A DNA stretch of 64,000 bases, taken from Lachnospiraceae bacterium. Lineage in GTDB: Bacteria; Bacillota; Clostridia; Lachnospirales; Lachnospiraceae. The stretch is taken from contig JAKSRS010000004.1 of NCBI GenBank assembly GCA_024403515.1, positions 53,217 to 117,216 on the forward strand, read 5' to 3'. Both the position numbers and the translations under genes were made by a program. Of this stretch, positions 17,530 to 27,600 are shown piece by piece. The notes beneath the pieces are model-generated. The model was given only the letters and a program-made list of their open reading frames with translations, had not been told where the DNA came from and made no database searches. The stretch's first letter is position 1. Every line of letters starts with the position of its first letter.

Positions 17530-18594
17530 ATGAAAAAGAGAATTCTTACATTGGCATTCATCGTTACTATGATTGCTTCTTTGGCCGGATGTGGCAACAA
17601 ATCCGGAGAAAACGGTCAGGTTATCGTATATAACTGGGGTGAGTATATCGATCCTGAAACAATTGAAATGTTCGAAAAAGAAACAGGAATCAAAGTTGTT
17701 TACGATGAATTTGAAACAAATGAAATCATGTATCCCAAGGTAAAAGCCGGCGCTGTAAAGTATGATGTCATCTGCCCTTCTGATTACATGGTAGCTAAAA
17801 TGATTGAAAGTGATCTCCTTCACGAAATCAATCTTGATGAAATGCCTAATGCAAAAGCAAATATAGGAAAACAGTACTGGGAAATGTCAACTCAGTTTGA
17901 TCCCGGAAACAAGTACTCTATTCCTTATTGCTGGGGAACTGTTGGTATTCTTTATAACAAGGAAATGATTTCAGAACCTATCACTTCATGGGCTGACTTA
18001 TGGAAGCCTGAATACAGTGGACAGATTTTAATGCAGGCAAGTGTCCGTGATCTTCTTATGGTTGGTCTTAAGAAAAACGGTTATTCAATGAACTCTCTTA
18101 GTGAAGATGAATTAAAAGTTGCTACTAAGGATTTAGTTGAACAAAAGCCACTCGTACAGGCTTACGTTATCGACGAAGTTCGAGACAAAATGATTGGAAA
18201 CGAGGCTGCCATCGGAATTATCTATTCAGGCGAAGCAATCTACACTCAGCGTGAAAACGAAAATCTTGTTTACGTATATCCCGAAGAAGGTACTAACGTT
18301 TGGATTGATAACTGGGTAATCACAAAAAATACTGAAAACTATGAAAATGCAGTTAAGTTCATTGATTTTATGTGTCGTCCCGACATTGCAAAGATTAACT
18401 TTGATTTCATTACATACTCAACACCCAATGAAGGTGCTCAGGCTTTAATTGAGGATGATGAAATCAGAAATTCATATATTGCCTTCCCTAATCTTTCAGA
18501 TTACAAGAATCTTGAAACTTACACATATCTTGGTGAAGACAATGATGAAATGTACAATGAATTTTATAAAGAAATTCTTGGTGCTGATAACTAA
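17530..18594 (+). CDS. potD: Spermidine/putrescine-binding lipoprotein
   Basis: 354-residue substrate-binding protein. It has a lipoprotein signal peptide: positive start 'MKKR', hydrophobic core and lipobox 'LAGC' with the modified Cys at about residue 21. Mature domain motifs: 'VIVYNWGEYIDPETIEMFEKETG', 'YDVICPSDYMVAKM', 'IPYCWGTVGILYNK', 'TNVWIDNWVITKNTENYENA', all typical of PotD/PotF. The acidic and aromatic residues fit binding of a cationic polyamine. It starts 9 bp after potC with GGAG upstream and closes the operon; a large hairpin follows at 18627-18698. Confidence 0.96.
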   Translation: MKKRILTLAFIVTMIASLAGCGNKSGENGQVIVYNWGEYIDPETIEMFEKETGIKVVYDEFETNEIMYPKVKAGAVKYDVICPSDYMVAKMIESDLLHEINLDEMPNAKANIGKQYWEMSTQFDPGNKYSIPYCWGTVGILYNKEMISEPITSWADLWKPEYSGQILMQASVRDLLMVGLKKNGYSMNSLSEDELKVATKDLVEQKPLVQAYVIDEVRDKMIGNEAAIGIIYSGEAIYTQRENENLVYVYPEEGTNVWIDNWVITKNTENYENAVKFIDFMCRPDIAKINFDFITYSTPNEGAQALIEDDEIRNSYIAFPNLSDYKNLETYTYLGEDNDEMYNEFYKEILGADN

Positions 18595-18626
18595 TTAAAC
18601 TAATTTTACAGTTTAAGATTAAGAAT

Positions 18627-18698
18627 AAAAAAGGACCGTTTAGCGGTATGACTTTTGTTATTAAACAATATTCATATCACGCCAAAGCGGTCCTTTTA
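18627..18698. terminator. Bidirectional terminator between potD and trpS
   Basis: Long imperfect hairpin: outer stem AAAAGGACCG / CGGTCCTTTT flanked by A-run and T-run, continuing inward through TTTAGCGGTATGA against TCATATCACGCCAAAG with bulges. It lies between two convergent genes, so it can stop transcription from both sides. Confidence 0.8.
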
Positions 18699-18717
18699 AA
18701 TGTCTGTTTATTTATAT

Positions 18718-19722
18718 TTATCTGATTCTTTCAGGGAAACCTACCTTCTTCTGCACCTTTCTTATTGTCTTGGTTGCATAGTAGTTAGCCTTTTCGCCAT
18801 TTTCCTTGATAATTCCATCAATATATGCTTTATCTTTTTCAAGTTCAAAGAACTTATTCTGAAGAGGTGTTAATAAATCAGCTACACTTTCACCAACAGC
18901 AAGTTTAAAGTCTCCATATCCCTTGCCTTCAAATTCTTTAACAACTTCATCAGGAGTCTTATTTGTGCAAGCACAGTAAATATCAATAAGATTGTGAATA
19001 CCGGCCTGAGTATCGTTATATGCAATAATACCTTCTGAGTCAGTAACGGCACGCTTAAATTTACGAATGATAGTATCCTTATCGTCCATAAGATATATGC
19101 TGGCATTTAAGTTTTCATCTGACTTACTCATCTTCTTGGTAGGATCCTGAAGACTCATAATCTTAGCGCCTGTTTTGCCAATGAAGGGTTCAGGTATAGT
19201 AAATACATCACCGTAAATAGCATTAAATCTCTGAGCGATATCTCTTGTGATTTCAAGATGCTGAAGCTGATCTTTACCTACAGGAACAACATCTGTCTGA
19301 TACAAAAGAATATCAGCCGCCATCAAAACAGGATATGTATATAATCCGGCATTGATATTATCAGCATGCTTAGCAGACTTATCCTTAAACTGGGTCATTC
19401 TGTTTAATTCACCCATATAAGTAAAGCAGTTAAGAATCCAGCTAAGTTCAGCATGTCCTGAAACATGTGACTGGTAGTAAATGCAGTTCTTCTTAGGATC
19501 AAGGCCTGCAGCAATATATAAAGTAAGAAGTTTTCTAGCTCGACTACGAAGTTCAGCGGGATCCTGTCTTACTGTAATTGAATGCATATCAACAACTGAA
19601 TAAAAACACTCATAATCATCAGCTAATGTAAGCCAGTTCTTTAAAGCTCCTATATAGTTTCCAAGTGTAAGGTTTCCAGTTGCCTGCATACCGCTAAACA
19701 ATACTTTTTTTCCGTCAATCAT
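18718..19722 (-). CDS. trpS: Tryptophanyl-tRNA synthetase
   Basis: Class I aminoacyl-tRNA synthetase charging tRNA-Trp; 334 residues is standard for bacterial TrpRS. HIGH-type motif 'QATGNLTLGNYIGAL' (~14-28), 'YQTDVVPVGKDQLQHLEITRDIA', and KMSKS signature 'KKMSKSDENLN' (~195). The C-terminal anticodon-binding helix bundle ends 'KKVGFPERIR'. It is a single gene with no T-box leader in the 56 bp upstream, in contrast to tyrS in this window. Confidence 0.97.
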   Translation of the reverse strand: MIDGKKVLFSGMQATGNLTLGNYIGALKNWLTLADDYECFYSVVDMHSITVRQDPAELRSRARKLLTLYIAAGLDPKKNCIYYQSHVSGHAELSWILNCFTYMGELNRMTQFKDKSAKHADNINAGLYTYPVLMAADILLYQTDVVPVGKDQLQHLEITRDIAQRFNAIYGDVFTIPEPFIGKTGAKIMSLQDPTKKMSKSDENLNASIYLMDDKDTIIRKFKRAVTDSEGIIAYNDTQAGIHNLIDIYCACTNKTPDEVVKEFEGKGYGDFKLAVGESVADLLTPLQNKFFELEKDKAYIDGIIKENGEKANYYATKTIRKVQKKVGFPERIR

Positions 19723-19778
19723 TTCATGTACCTTCTTTTATAATTATTATAAACACAGTTATAAATTTTACTATTTTC

Positions 19779-20315
19779 TTACTTTTCAGTCAAGTAAACC
19801 TCTTTGAGATATTTAAAGGTTTTCTCTTCACCCTCATCTTTTAACATGGTAAGAACCTTAAATAAATCCTCATAGGTTTCCTTATTCATAAAGTTTTCTT
19901 TATCTCTCGAAAGTAAATAGTCAAGACTACTGCCATCATTGTAGTCTTTTCCCTTATATACCTTGCAGGCAGCTATTCTGTCCATAACCATTTCCACAAA
20001 GTACTTAGGCGGCATCTTTACCGGCTCAAGATGATTAAAGGTAGTCTCACTATAATCTGTCCAGTATTCATAATGATGCTTATTACGACCCTTATGATGC
20101 ATCCAGGCTGTAGAATAACCAATGGTGCGTCTTTGTGTTACGTTAGGGCTTCTGACACCCTGCCAGTACTTAACGCCAACACTAAATTCAGTCCATGAAT
20201 ATTTGGACAGGTCATGAGTTAACCCCTGCCAGTATAATCCTACCTTAAAGCAGTGTTTACGCACTAATCTTCTATGCTTATTTACAGTATGTAAGTGATT
20301 AAAAAAGTTTCCCAT
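19779..20315 (-). CDS. DUF5662 family protein
   Basis: 178 residues matching the family known as DUF5662, common in Firmicutes, with no established function. Visible features: an N-terminal helix 'FNHLHTVNKHRRLVRKHCFKVGL', the conserved 'GLTHDLSKYSWTEF' with an HD pair reminiscent of HD-fold proteins, 'AWMHHKGRNKHHYEYW' rich in His, and 'KMPPKYFVEMVMDRIAACKVYKGKDY'. The many His/Asp residues suggest metal binding, which is inference. It begins 3 bp after the degenerate GlgX-like gene and probably shares its transcript. Confidence 0.8.
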   Translation of the reverse strand: MGNFFNHLHTVNKHRRLVRKHCFKVGLYWQGLTHDLSKYSWTEFSVGVKYWQGVRSPNVTQRRTIGYSTAWMHHKGRNKHHYEYWTDYSETTFNHLEPVKMPPKYFVEMVMDRIAACKVYKGKDYNDGSSLDYLLSRDKENFMNKETYEDLFKVLTMLKDEGEEKTFKYLKEVYLTEK

Positions 20316-20318
20316 ATA

Positions 20319-22163
20319 TTATTCCATTATATAAATTGATATTGTCCTTCCTTTTGCAACAAAATTGTCACTTTTAACAGTAATAGCATTCTTCTCATCA
20401 AAAGACTCATCCGTTGACCCGTCTGTAGAATAAAGAAGCTTCCACTCTTTCTTTTCATCAATCATAGGAAGATTAAATGTTCTGTCTTCCCAATGAAGAT
20501 TAAAAGCAATATAGATGCTTTCTTCTGTTTTTTTAGAATACTGTCTCGAATAAGGACCGCCAAATAAAATAGCAAACTCTCTTGAATCATTATCCTGATT
20601 CATTCTAAAAGCCTCTTCGCCATGGAAAGAAACATCCGGAATTCTGCAGGAAAGATAATCTGTCAGTCTTAATTCATTGGCCTGATGTAAAATGACATGT
20701 CTTCTTCTAAAGGCAATCAGGTTTTTAGTAAAATTAAAAAACTTTGTATTAAGCGAAGACTTAGACCAGTCTACCCAGCCGATACCATTATCCTGACAAT
20801 AGGGATTATTATTACCATTCTGAGAATTTAAGATTTCATCCCCACCTCTAATAACAGGCATCGCCTGGCCAAGCATTAGCATAAGCATCGCGTTTCTTGC
20901 CTGTTTCTTTCTTAAAGAAAGAATCGTTCTTTTGGCTGTAGGACCTTCTTCTCCACAGTTCCAGCTATAATTGTAGGAAGAACCGTCCTCATTATTTTCA
21001 TCATTAGCTTCATTATGTTTACGGTTGTATGAAACCAGATCATTCAATGTAAAGCCATAATAATCAGTTATATAATGAGCCACTTTGACATTACGGTGAT
21101 TCTCCCTTAACGCATAACTCATATATGAAACCATGTCTTCATCGCCCTTTAAAAACTTTCTGGAGCGATTCATAAACTGATCGTTATAAAAACAAAGATT
21201 GTGGAAATACTTCTCTCCCATTCCCTGGAAGTTATTAAAGTCATTATCCGCCATTATCTTAACATTAGAAAGAAATGGATTCTTTACTATCTCATTTATC
21301 GGAAGGTCGTTACCTAAAAGTCTGAAACCATCCACTCCGTAACCGGTAACCATATTAATCAAAGATGAAACTATGTAGTCAGTATCCTTGGTTTCTTTAT
21401 AATACATCTGCACGATACATTCGATTTTGTTATCATGAAGTTTGGATACAAACTTTGAAAACTCCAAGGATGCATCTTTATAGCCATAGGATGATTTAAT
21501 GGCAAAATGATATGCATCATCATAGCCCCAATAGTTAATCTTCTGATTATCCATAGTAAGGTCATCTTTATATCTTCTCGCAATTTCCGAAGCAGAAAGA
21601 CCTTTAGCTTTAGGACACTCAATATATTCGTTTACAGGCATAAGCTCAATTGCATTAACGCCAAGGCTTTTAAAGTACTTTATCTTTTCGCTTAGTGCCT
21701 CAAAAGTACCCTTGTTCTCCTTGGCATTTTTATTGGCCATTGTATATCCTCTTGGATGAACAAGATACATAACAAGATCTTCATAAGGAAGTTTAAGAGC
21801 AGACTCTTCGGAAAGCTTCTTGGTTACAAAGCCTCCGTATAAATCATCTTTAGAAACTCTTCGTCCATAAACCTCATTTCCGATGATTTTAGAAGCATAT
21901 TTGTCGACAAAAGAATGTGTATCATCAAAGAAACGATAGCCTTTATCCTTAGTATCAAGGCCCTTAATCATAAGACAATAAACATCACCAGTCGAAAACT
22001 TCTCATCAAAATCAATGCTTGCGTACAATTTCCCAGTCTTAATATCGTATACATTCATCCCCGCTTTACGTAAATGAGGGATAGATACACAGACATATAC
22101 ACCGTCTTCTTTAAGGCAAACACCAAAATTATTAAATTCAGTTTTATTCAATGTTATTCTCAT
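20319..22163 (-). CDS. GlgX/pullulanase-like GH13 protein lacking all catalytic residues (pseudoenzyme)
   Basis: 614 residues. An N-terminal beta domain resembles CBM48 (~1-115), then an alpha-amylase-type barrel, then a C-terminal beta domain. Strong family signatures remain: 'VMYLVHPRGYTM', 'LGVNAIELMPVNEY', 'INYWGYDDAYHFA', 'GFTLNDLVSYNRKHNEAN', 'YSWNCGEEGPT', 'PVIRGGDEILNSQNG'. But each GH13 catalytic region is altered: region I DVVxNH has become 'QMYYKE' (252-257), the nucleophile Asp of GFRxD is Leu283 ('GFRLL'), the acid/base Glu is Asp306 ('KIMADND'), and the HD pair of region IV is Tyr368-Tyr369 ('ITDYYG'). It should not hydrolyse alpha-1,6 links and may bind glycogen or starch instead. 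A promoter sits so close that the message may be leaderless. No frameshift or stop suggests decay. Confidence 0.9.
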   Translation of the reverse strand: MRITLNKTEFNNFGVCLKEDGVYVCVSIPHLRKAGMNVYDIKTGKLYASIDFDEKFSTGDVYCLMIKGLDTKDKGYRFFDDTHSFVDKYASKIIGNEVYGRRVSKDDLYGGFVTKKLSEESALKLPYEDLVMYLVHPRGYTMANKNAKENKGTFEALSEKIKYFKSLGVNAIELMPVNEYIECPKAKGLSASEIARRYKDDLTMDNQKINYWGYDDAYHFAIKSSYGYKDASLEFSKFVSKLHDNKIECIVQMYYKETKDTDYIVSSLINMVTGYGVDGFRLLGNDLPINEIVKNPFLSNVKIMADNDFNNFQGMGEKYFHNLCFYNDQFMNRSRKFLKGDEDMVSYMSYALRENHRNVKVAHYITDYYGFTLNDLVSYNRKHNEANDENNEDGSSYNYSWNCGEEGPTAKRTILSLRKKQARNAMLMLMLGQAMPVIRGGDEILNSQNGNNNPYCQDNGIGWVDWSKSSLNTKFFNFTKNLIAFRRRHVILHQANELRLTDYLSCRIPDVSFHGEEAFRMNQDNDSREFAILFGGPYSRQYSKKTEESIYIAFNLHWEDRTFNLPMIDEKKEWKLLYSTDGSTDESFDEKNAITVKSDNFVAKGRTISIYIME

Positions 22164-22169
22164 GTTTAT

Positions 22170-22198
22170 ATTATATATTTATTGAATAGAGTTTTCAA
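22170..22198 (-). promoter_or_regulatory. Predicted sigma-A promoter of the GlgX-like gene (near-leaderless)
   Basis: Read on the minus strand: TTGAAA (22198-22193), 17 nt spacer, TATAAT (22175-22170). The ATG of the GlgX-like gene begins only 6 nt after the -10 box, so transcription would start at or beside the start codon, with no room for a ribosome binding site. Confidence 0.6.
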
Positions 22199-22262
22199 TT
22201 TATGCTTGCTACTTTATTGAATTCATTTTAAACTATTTCTAGTTTTATAAAGGAGAAAGAAC

Positions 22263-22586
22263 ATGAGCGAACTTAGACCCGAAGATTTTCAGAATGAAAT
22301 TGACGAAGAAATGACCGTAACCATCAGCACAGATGACGGTGATGTTGAATGTGCTATCGTTACTATCTTTACCGTAGATGAAAAAGATTATATTGCATTA
22401 CTTCCCTTAGATAAGGCCGGAAACCCCAGCGAAGACGAAGTATGGTTCTACGGATACAAGGAAGACTTCGACGATCCTAATTCTGAACCTGAACTTATTT
22501 ATATTGAAGATGAAGATGAACTCGAAGCAGTAATGGACAAATTCGACGAATATCTTGATAATCTTGATTTTGAAGAAATGAACTAA
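22263..22586 (+). CDS. DUF1292 family small acidic protein
   Basis: 107 residues, strongly acidic, matching DUF1292 (YrzB-like) proteins of Firmicutes, function unknown. Core motif region: 'VECAIVTIFTVDEKDYIALLPLD...EVWFYGYKED', then an acidic C-terminal tail ('[28 protein letters not shown]'-type). A strong AAAGGAG lies 6-7 nt before the ATG. It is the only plus-strand gene in this part and converges on the helicase gene: the two stop codons overlap. Elsewhere the family often sits near yrrK/yrzL; that context is absent here. Confidence 0.85.
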   Translation: MSELRPEDFQNEIDEEMTVTISTDDGDVECAIVTIFTVDEKDYIALLPLDKAGNPSEDEVWFYGYKEDFDDPNSEPELIYIEDEDELEAVMDKFDEYLDNLDFEEMN

Positions 22587-24385
22587 TCACTTAATTCAGT
22601 CACAAACCTTGAGGGAAGCATTGATGTGCTTTCCTCATTTTTTATAGTTAAAATCAGAAGTTTCTTTTTCGCTCTGGTCATAGCCACGTAAAACAACCGC
22701 CTCTCTTCTTCAAGATTATCGTTTTTAAGTGATATTCTTCCGGGAACATTTCCTTCACATACATCAGGCAAAAGAACACAGTCGAATTCAAGACCTTTAG
22801 AAGAATGGTAAGTGGTTATCGCTATATTTTTCAGATTCTCATCTTCAGAAAAATCTTTGTTCATGTAAGCTAAATGTCTTTCAAATTCCATGCAAAAGTC
22901 ATATAAGCTCTTCTTTTCTTTGGCCATATTAATAATTGATTCACAACCAAAATCTATTCTTTGTCTCTGATCCGGGAAAGAATCATAAAGATACTTTTTA
23001 TATCCAACAAAATCCAGTAAATACTTAACAAATGGTAATGGCGTAGATTTCTTTAAAACCTTTATATGTCTTGAAAGAATCTGAAGATTGCTTCCATATA
23101 AAGAGCCAAGATTTTTGTGAGCACATGCGTCCAGCGAAACAGGATTAGTAAGAATAATTGATTTAGGAAGATACCTTTGTGGTTTATTTAAAACTTCAAA
23201 AAGATACTCTTTTTCATCAGTCAGGCAGAATTTAATATAATTATATATGTCTGAAAAAATCTCATTCATAATATAATCTGAATCTTTTGAACTCTCTTTT
23301 TTATTCACAATAATTTTCTTGTAATAAGAACAGTCTTTATTAGTTCTTGTTAAAATACCAAGATTTTCGAATTTTCCTTCAGATACGAAATTGCATATAA
23401 AAGCGTCCTGCTCTTCTTTAGACGAAAAAACAAGAAGTTCAAAAGGACTTTCTTTGGCCTTAATATCATTTTTAAGACCACTGATTTGCCCGGTGTCTTT
23501 CATCCTGAAGGTATTATTTTTAATAAGTCTTTCAGCCATATCAATAATCATCTGAAAAGACCTGTAATTATGGCTTAACGACACTAGGTTTGAATCCGGA
23601 TAATCTTCAAGAAATGTTTTCATTATCGAAGGTTTAGCGCCTCTAAATCCATAAATCGACTGGTCATCGTCCCCTACCACAAATATGTTTCTATTGTCCG
23701 GCAAAATCATTTTCACAATCTCATATTGAATCTCATTTATGTCCTGAAACTCATCAATTAAAAGTGCCTTATACTTTGCCCTGATTAATCCGGCAATCTC
23801 CCTATTTTCATTTAAAAGCCTGTAAAAGCGTAAAAGAATATCATCGTAGTCTATGTAGTTAAGATTGCTTACTGTTTCTTCATATCTGTTAAAGATTTCA
23901 AGAAAACTTTTCTTTTCTTCATCAGAATATGACATAGTTGAGTCGAACTTATAAATGTTATTTTTGTATTTTGAAATGTCAAAAGAAAGTGAGTCTATAT
24001 CTTCAAATAATTCGACAAAATTGAATGTTTCTACAAGATTTTTAAGAATATCATTTTTAGTATCGGTTGAAATAATTTTAGGATCTTTATTTGAAAAATT
24101 ACGTAAGAAATAATAAAAAATTGAATGAAATGTTCCAAAAGAAACAAAATCAGATGCACGCGGGTTAAGTCTTTGAAAACGACTTTTCATTTCATTTGCG
24201 GCAGCTTTGGTAAAAGTAATAACAAGAATCTCAGATGGACGAATTTTGTGGTCCAAAATTAAATTTTGAATGCGATGTGTAATGACAAAGGTCTTACCGG
24301 ATCCGGGACCCGCCAAAATCATGGCTGGTCCCATATCCAGGTTAATAGCCTTAGCTTGTAAAGAATCTTTATAAATTTGCTTCAA
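22583..24385 (-). CDS. UvrD/PcrA-family superfamily I DNA helicase (short form)
   Basis: 600 residues, shorter than the ~720-residue PcrA. Motif I '[16 protein letters not shown]', Ia '[18 protein letters not shown]', II '[10 protein letters not shown]', III '[16 protein letters not shown]', IV 'SLSHNYRS', V '[27 protein letters not shown]', VI '[19 protein letters not shown]' are all present, so it should be an active 3'-5' helicase. The 2B domain is reduced, which accounts for the shorter length. The start is a TTG that overlaps the last 17 nt of gltX; the nearest purine-rich site (AGGAAG) is far, so the exact start is uncertain. Role in repair is inferred from family. Confidence 0.93.
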   Translation of the reverse strand: MKQIYKDSLQAKAINLDMGPAMILAGPGSGKTFVITHRIQNLILDHKIRPSEILVITFTKAAANEMKSRFQRLNPRASDFVSFGTFHSIFYYFLRNFSNKDPKIISTDTKNDILKNLVETFNFVELFEDIDSLSFDISKYKNNIYKFDSTMSYSDEEKKSFLEIFNRYEETVSNLNYIDYDDILLRFYRLLNENREIAGLIRAKYKALLIDEFQDINEIQYEIVKMILPDNRNIFVVGDDDQSIYGFRGAKPSIMKTFLEDYPDSNLVSLSHNYRSFQMIIDMAERLIKNNTFRMKDTGQISGLKNDIKAKESPFELLVFSSKEEQDAFICNFVSEGKFENLGILTRTNKDCSYYKKIIVNKKESSKDSDYIMNEIFSDIYNYIKFCLTDEKEYLFEVLNKPQRYLPKSIILTNPVSLDACAHKNLGSLYGSNLQILSRHIKVLKKSTPLPFVKYLLDFVGYKKYLYDSFPDQRQRIDFGCESIINMAKEKKSLYDFCMEFERHLAYMNKDFSEDENLKNIAITTYHSSKGLEFDCVLLPDVCEGNVPGRISLKNDNLEEERRLFYVAMTRAKKKLLILTIKNEESTSMLPSRFVTELSD

Positions 24386-25829
24386 GTAACTTAATAGCTT
24401 CCTGTAAACGAATTAAGGATTCTTCCTTACCGAGTATTTCGAGGATTTCTGTTGCTCCGGCAGGAGTCATCTGCTTACCTGATAATGCAGTACGGATAGG
24501 CCACATTACAAAGCCTGTCTTGTATTCCTTAGAGGATGCATAATCTGATAAAGTAGCAAATAATGTATCGTTAGTAAAATCCTCTACACCTTCAAGAACA
24601 GGAACCACATCGCGCAAAACTGTAAGTGAAGATGCAATATCAGTTTTCATTTTCTTATGTTCATACATATGAACATCATATTCGGGTACTGCTTCAAAGA
24701 AATCAATGTGTCCTTCAATATCAGGGAACACTTCAATACGAGTCTTTGTAAGCATTGCAATTTTCTTCTTGTCTAAAGATTTCTTTATAACAGCATCAAC
24801 ATAAGGCATTGCCATTTCTAAGAATCTGTCGTCATCCATTGCTTTAATGTATTCGCTATTCATCCATTTTAACTTTACAATATCGAATACTGCAGGTGAC
24901 TTGGATACTCTTCTGTAATCAAAGTCTCTAATAAGTTCATCCAAAGTAAAGATTTCCTTATTATCCTCAGGACTCCATCCAAGAAGAGCAATAAAGTTTA
25001 CAACTGCTTCGGGTAAAAATCCCTGCTCAAGTAAATCTTCAAATGAAGCATGTCCGCTTCTTTTGGAAAGTTTCTTGTGCTCTTCATTTGTAATCAAAGG
25101 AAGGTGAATATATGTAGGAATCTTCCATCCAAAAGCATCATAAAGTCTGTTGTACTTAGGTGATGATGATAAGTACTCATTACCACGAACAACGTGAGTA
25201 ATGTTCATTGTATGGTCATCAACAACGTTAGCAAAGTTATAAGTAGGGAAACCGTCTGACTTAATAAGAATCATATCATCAAGTTCAGCGTTTTCTACGG
25301 TAATATCTCCGTATAACTCGTCGTGGAAAGTAGTTGTACCTTCTGTAGGATTGTTCTGTCTGATAACATAAGGAATACCGGCTGCTAAATTAGCATCGAT
25401 TTCTTCCTGACTAAGTGAAAGGCAATGCTTATCGTACACTGTAATCTCTTTACCTTCTACAATTTCAGTCTTCAAAGAATCAAGACGTTCCTTAGTACAG
25501 AAGCAGTAATAAGCTTCCTTCTTATCAATAAGTTCCTTGGCATATTTTAAATATATACCGGTCTTCTGTCTTTCACTCTGAACATAAGGTCCAAATCCCT
25601 TATCCTTGTCGGGACCTTCATCATATGTAAGTCCTGTAAGTTTAAGTGTATCATTAATGATCTCAACAGCACCCTCAACAAAACGTTCCTGGTCTGTATC
25701 TTCGATTCTTAAAATAAAATCTCCTCCGGCATGTTTAGCCACCAGAAACTCATAAAGAGCACTTCTAAGATTACCGACATGCATACGGCCTGTAGGGCTG
25801 GGCGCATATCTTGTTCTAATCTTCTCCAT
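24369..25829 (-). CDS. gltX: Glutamyl-tRNA synthetase
   Basis: 486-residue class I synthetase charging tRNA-Glu (possibly also tRNA-Gln, for later amidation). HIGH motif '[18 protein letters not shown]' at the N-terminus, '[15 protein letters not shown]', '[29 protein letters not shown]', and KMSKS variant '[13 protein letters not shown]' near residue 245. The C-terminal helical anticodon domain ends 'LLEANL'. The inner ATG is chosen because AAAGGA precedes it; an upstream start 24 nt earlier has no RBS. It overlaps the helicase gene, so both are read together. Confidence 0.97.
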   Translation of the reverse strand: MEKIRTRYAPSPTGRMHVGNLRSALYEFLVAKHAGGDFILRIEDTDQERFVEGAVEIINDTLKLTGLTYDEGPDKDKGFGPYVQSERQKTGIYLKYAKELIDKKEAYYCFCTKERLDSLKTEIVEGKEITVYDKHCLSLSQEEIDANLAAGIPYVIRQNNPTEGTTTFHDELYGDITVENAELDDMILIKSDGFPTYNFANVVDDHTMNITHVVRGNEYLSSSPKYNRLYDAFGWKIPTYIHLPLITNEEHKKLSKRSGHASFEDLLEQGFLPEAVVNFIALLGWSPEDNKEIFTLDELIRDFDYRRVSKSPAVFDIVKLKWMNSEYIKAMDDDRFLEMAMPYVDAVIKKSLDKKKIAMLTKTRIEVFPDIEGHIDFFEAVPEYDVHMYEHKKMKTDIASSLTVLRDVVPVLEGVEDFTNDTLFATLSDYASSKEYKTGFVMWPIRTALSGKQMTPAGATEILEILGKEESLIRLQEAIKLLEANL

Positions 25830-25906
25830 CACAAATATCCTTTCTATATACAATCAATAAATCTTATATTAGTAAATAATCAGATGAATTTCAACATCTA
25901 ATTCAA

Positions 25907-27583
25907 CTATCTTTGCTTATCAAATGGGATAAACTTTCTTAAAATTGAGTTCATCCATATCATATCTATGGGCTTGGATACATAGTCATCAAAGCCTTCT
26001 GCTATAAAAATTTCTCTTACGCCGTCCATAACATTGGCCGTAAGTGCTATAACAGGAACACTTCTAAGATATTCATCTTCTGAACCTCTTATGACTCTAA
26101 GTGTATCAATACCGTCCATTTCAGGCATCATATGATCGAGGAATATAATGTCATAGGTGTGATTATCCTTTAATATCTCAACACACTCCTTGCCGCCTAA
26201 GCAGGTATCAACAGTAAGCCCAAAGGTCCTAAGTAACCCCTGCGCAACCTTAAGGTTTACTCTGTTATCGTCGACAACAAGAACCTTTCCGCCTTCAACC
26301 ATAAGCTTATTCTCAGCCTTAGGATTCAAACTTTCCTTAGAAACTACCTCGACTTCTCTTGCAAGTTTTTGGAGAATGTCAAAAGAAAACTTCGAACCAA
26401 CTCCGTAAGTACTTTCAACATGTATTGAACCGCCCATTAAAATAGTAAGTTCTTTACATATAGCAAGACCAAGACCCGTACCTTCATGATTTCTGTACTT
26501 TCTTGAATCAACCTGCTGGAAACTTACGAATATCTTTTCAAAATCGTCCTTTCTAATACCAATACCGCTATCCGTAACTGAAACAAAAAGACGATAATCA
26601 TCTCCCTCCTGTTTACCGGAAACACGGATGGTAATATAGCCTTGTTCAGTATACTTTATAGCATTACTTAAAAGGTTAAAAAGAATCTGTCTGAATCTGA
26701 TTTCATCGCCATATAAAAACTTTGGAACATTATCATCAATAGTATATTTTAAAGTAACCTGCTTATCAGAAAGACGGATCTGCATCATATTGGTTATATC
26801 ATCAAGTAAAAACTTCAATGAGTAATTAACCGGAACAATTTCAAACTTGCCACTTTCAAGTTTGGCATAATCTAAAATATCATTAACAATAGACAAAAGA
26901 ACTTTTCCCGAACTTTGAATTCCACTAATGTATTCATTAACAATAGGCGAATTATCTTCTCTCGCGGCAAGTTCTGTCATACCACAGATAGCATTCATAG
27001 GAGTTCTTATCTCATGAGAAATGTTAGCAAGAAACATCATCTTGGATTCATTTGCCTGTTGCGCCTCTAAAACCTTATCCTCAAGCTTAAGCATAAGATT
27101 TTTGGAATATTTTACTATTACGCAGAGGTTTAATGATGCGATGGTATATATGGCAAGATATACCGAATAGATAAACATAGAACCGGAATTGCTTACTATA
27201 TAGCTTTTGAAAAAGAAATAGTTCACTAGTGCTGCAAGCATTCCAACTACATAGGAATAGATAATGTAACCCATTTCCATGAAGATAGTAAGTGAAGCAG
27301 TGATAACAATAGAAATAAATGCAGAAAAGGCAAGAGATTTGGCAATTACACCTAAATACTCAGTAGCCAGTATCATCAGTAATACATTTGTGCATACTAC
27401 AATTTTAGGTTTCTTTATAATCAAAGAAACCAGAATAGACACCATTGCAAAAGCGATAGATACAATGAGAGCCTTAATTCCAGTTTCTACATCAAACTTA
27501 TAAAATACATATCCAACGTGTACTGCCATACATATTAAAAATTCAAGTATAACCAGCCTTATCGTTTTAGCATATCCGAACAT
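25907..27583 (-). CDS. Hybrid sensor histidine kinase with multi-pass N-terminus and receiver
   Basis: 558 residues. Five to six membrane helices in residues 8-160 with short loops, so sensing is within or near the membrane. H-box 'LANISHEIRTPMNAICG' (His190), N-box 'FNLLSNAIKYT', G1 'DSGIGIRKDDFEKIF', G2 'GTGLGLAICKEL' are intact. The C-terminal receiver (~430-555) has 'VLVVDDNRVNL', phospho-Asp in 'FLDHMMPEMDG', and Lys in 'YVSKPID'. No HPt or DNA-binding output. It lies 17 bp before dut, with which it may be co-transcribed. It is closely similar in core motifs to the other hybrid kinases in this window, suggesting a paralogous set. Confidence 0.93.
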   Translation of the reverse strand: MFGYAKTIRLVILEFLICMAVHVGYVFYKFDVETGIKALIVSIAFAMVSILVSLIIKKPKIVVCTNVLLMILATEYLGVIAKSLAFSAFISIVITASLTIFMEMGYIIYSYVVGMLAALVNYFFFKSYIVSNSGSMFIYSVYLAIYTIASLNLCVIVKYSKNLMLKLEDKVLEAQQANESKMMFLANISHEIRTPMNAICGMTELAAREDNSPIVNEYISGIQSSGKVLLSIVNDILDYAKLESGKFEIVPVNYSLKFLLDDITNMMQIRLSDKQVTLKYTIDDNVPKFLYGDEIRFRQILFNLLSNAIKYTEQGYITIRVSGKQEGDDYRLFVSVTDSGIGIRKDDFEKIFVSFQQVDSRKYRNHEGTGLGLAICKELTILMGGSIHVESTYGVGSKFSFDILQKLAREVEVVSKESLNPKAENKLMVEGGKVLVVDDNRVNLKVAQGLLRTFGLTVDTCLGGKECVEILKDNHTYDIIFLDHMMPEMDGIDTLRVIRGSEDEYLRSVPVIALTANVMDGVREIFIAEGFDDYVSKPIDMIWMNSILRKFIPFDKQR

Positions 27584-27600
27584 TAACCAAACTCCTTAAT

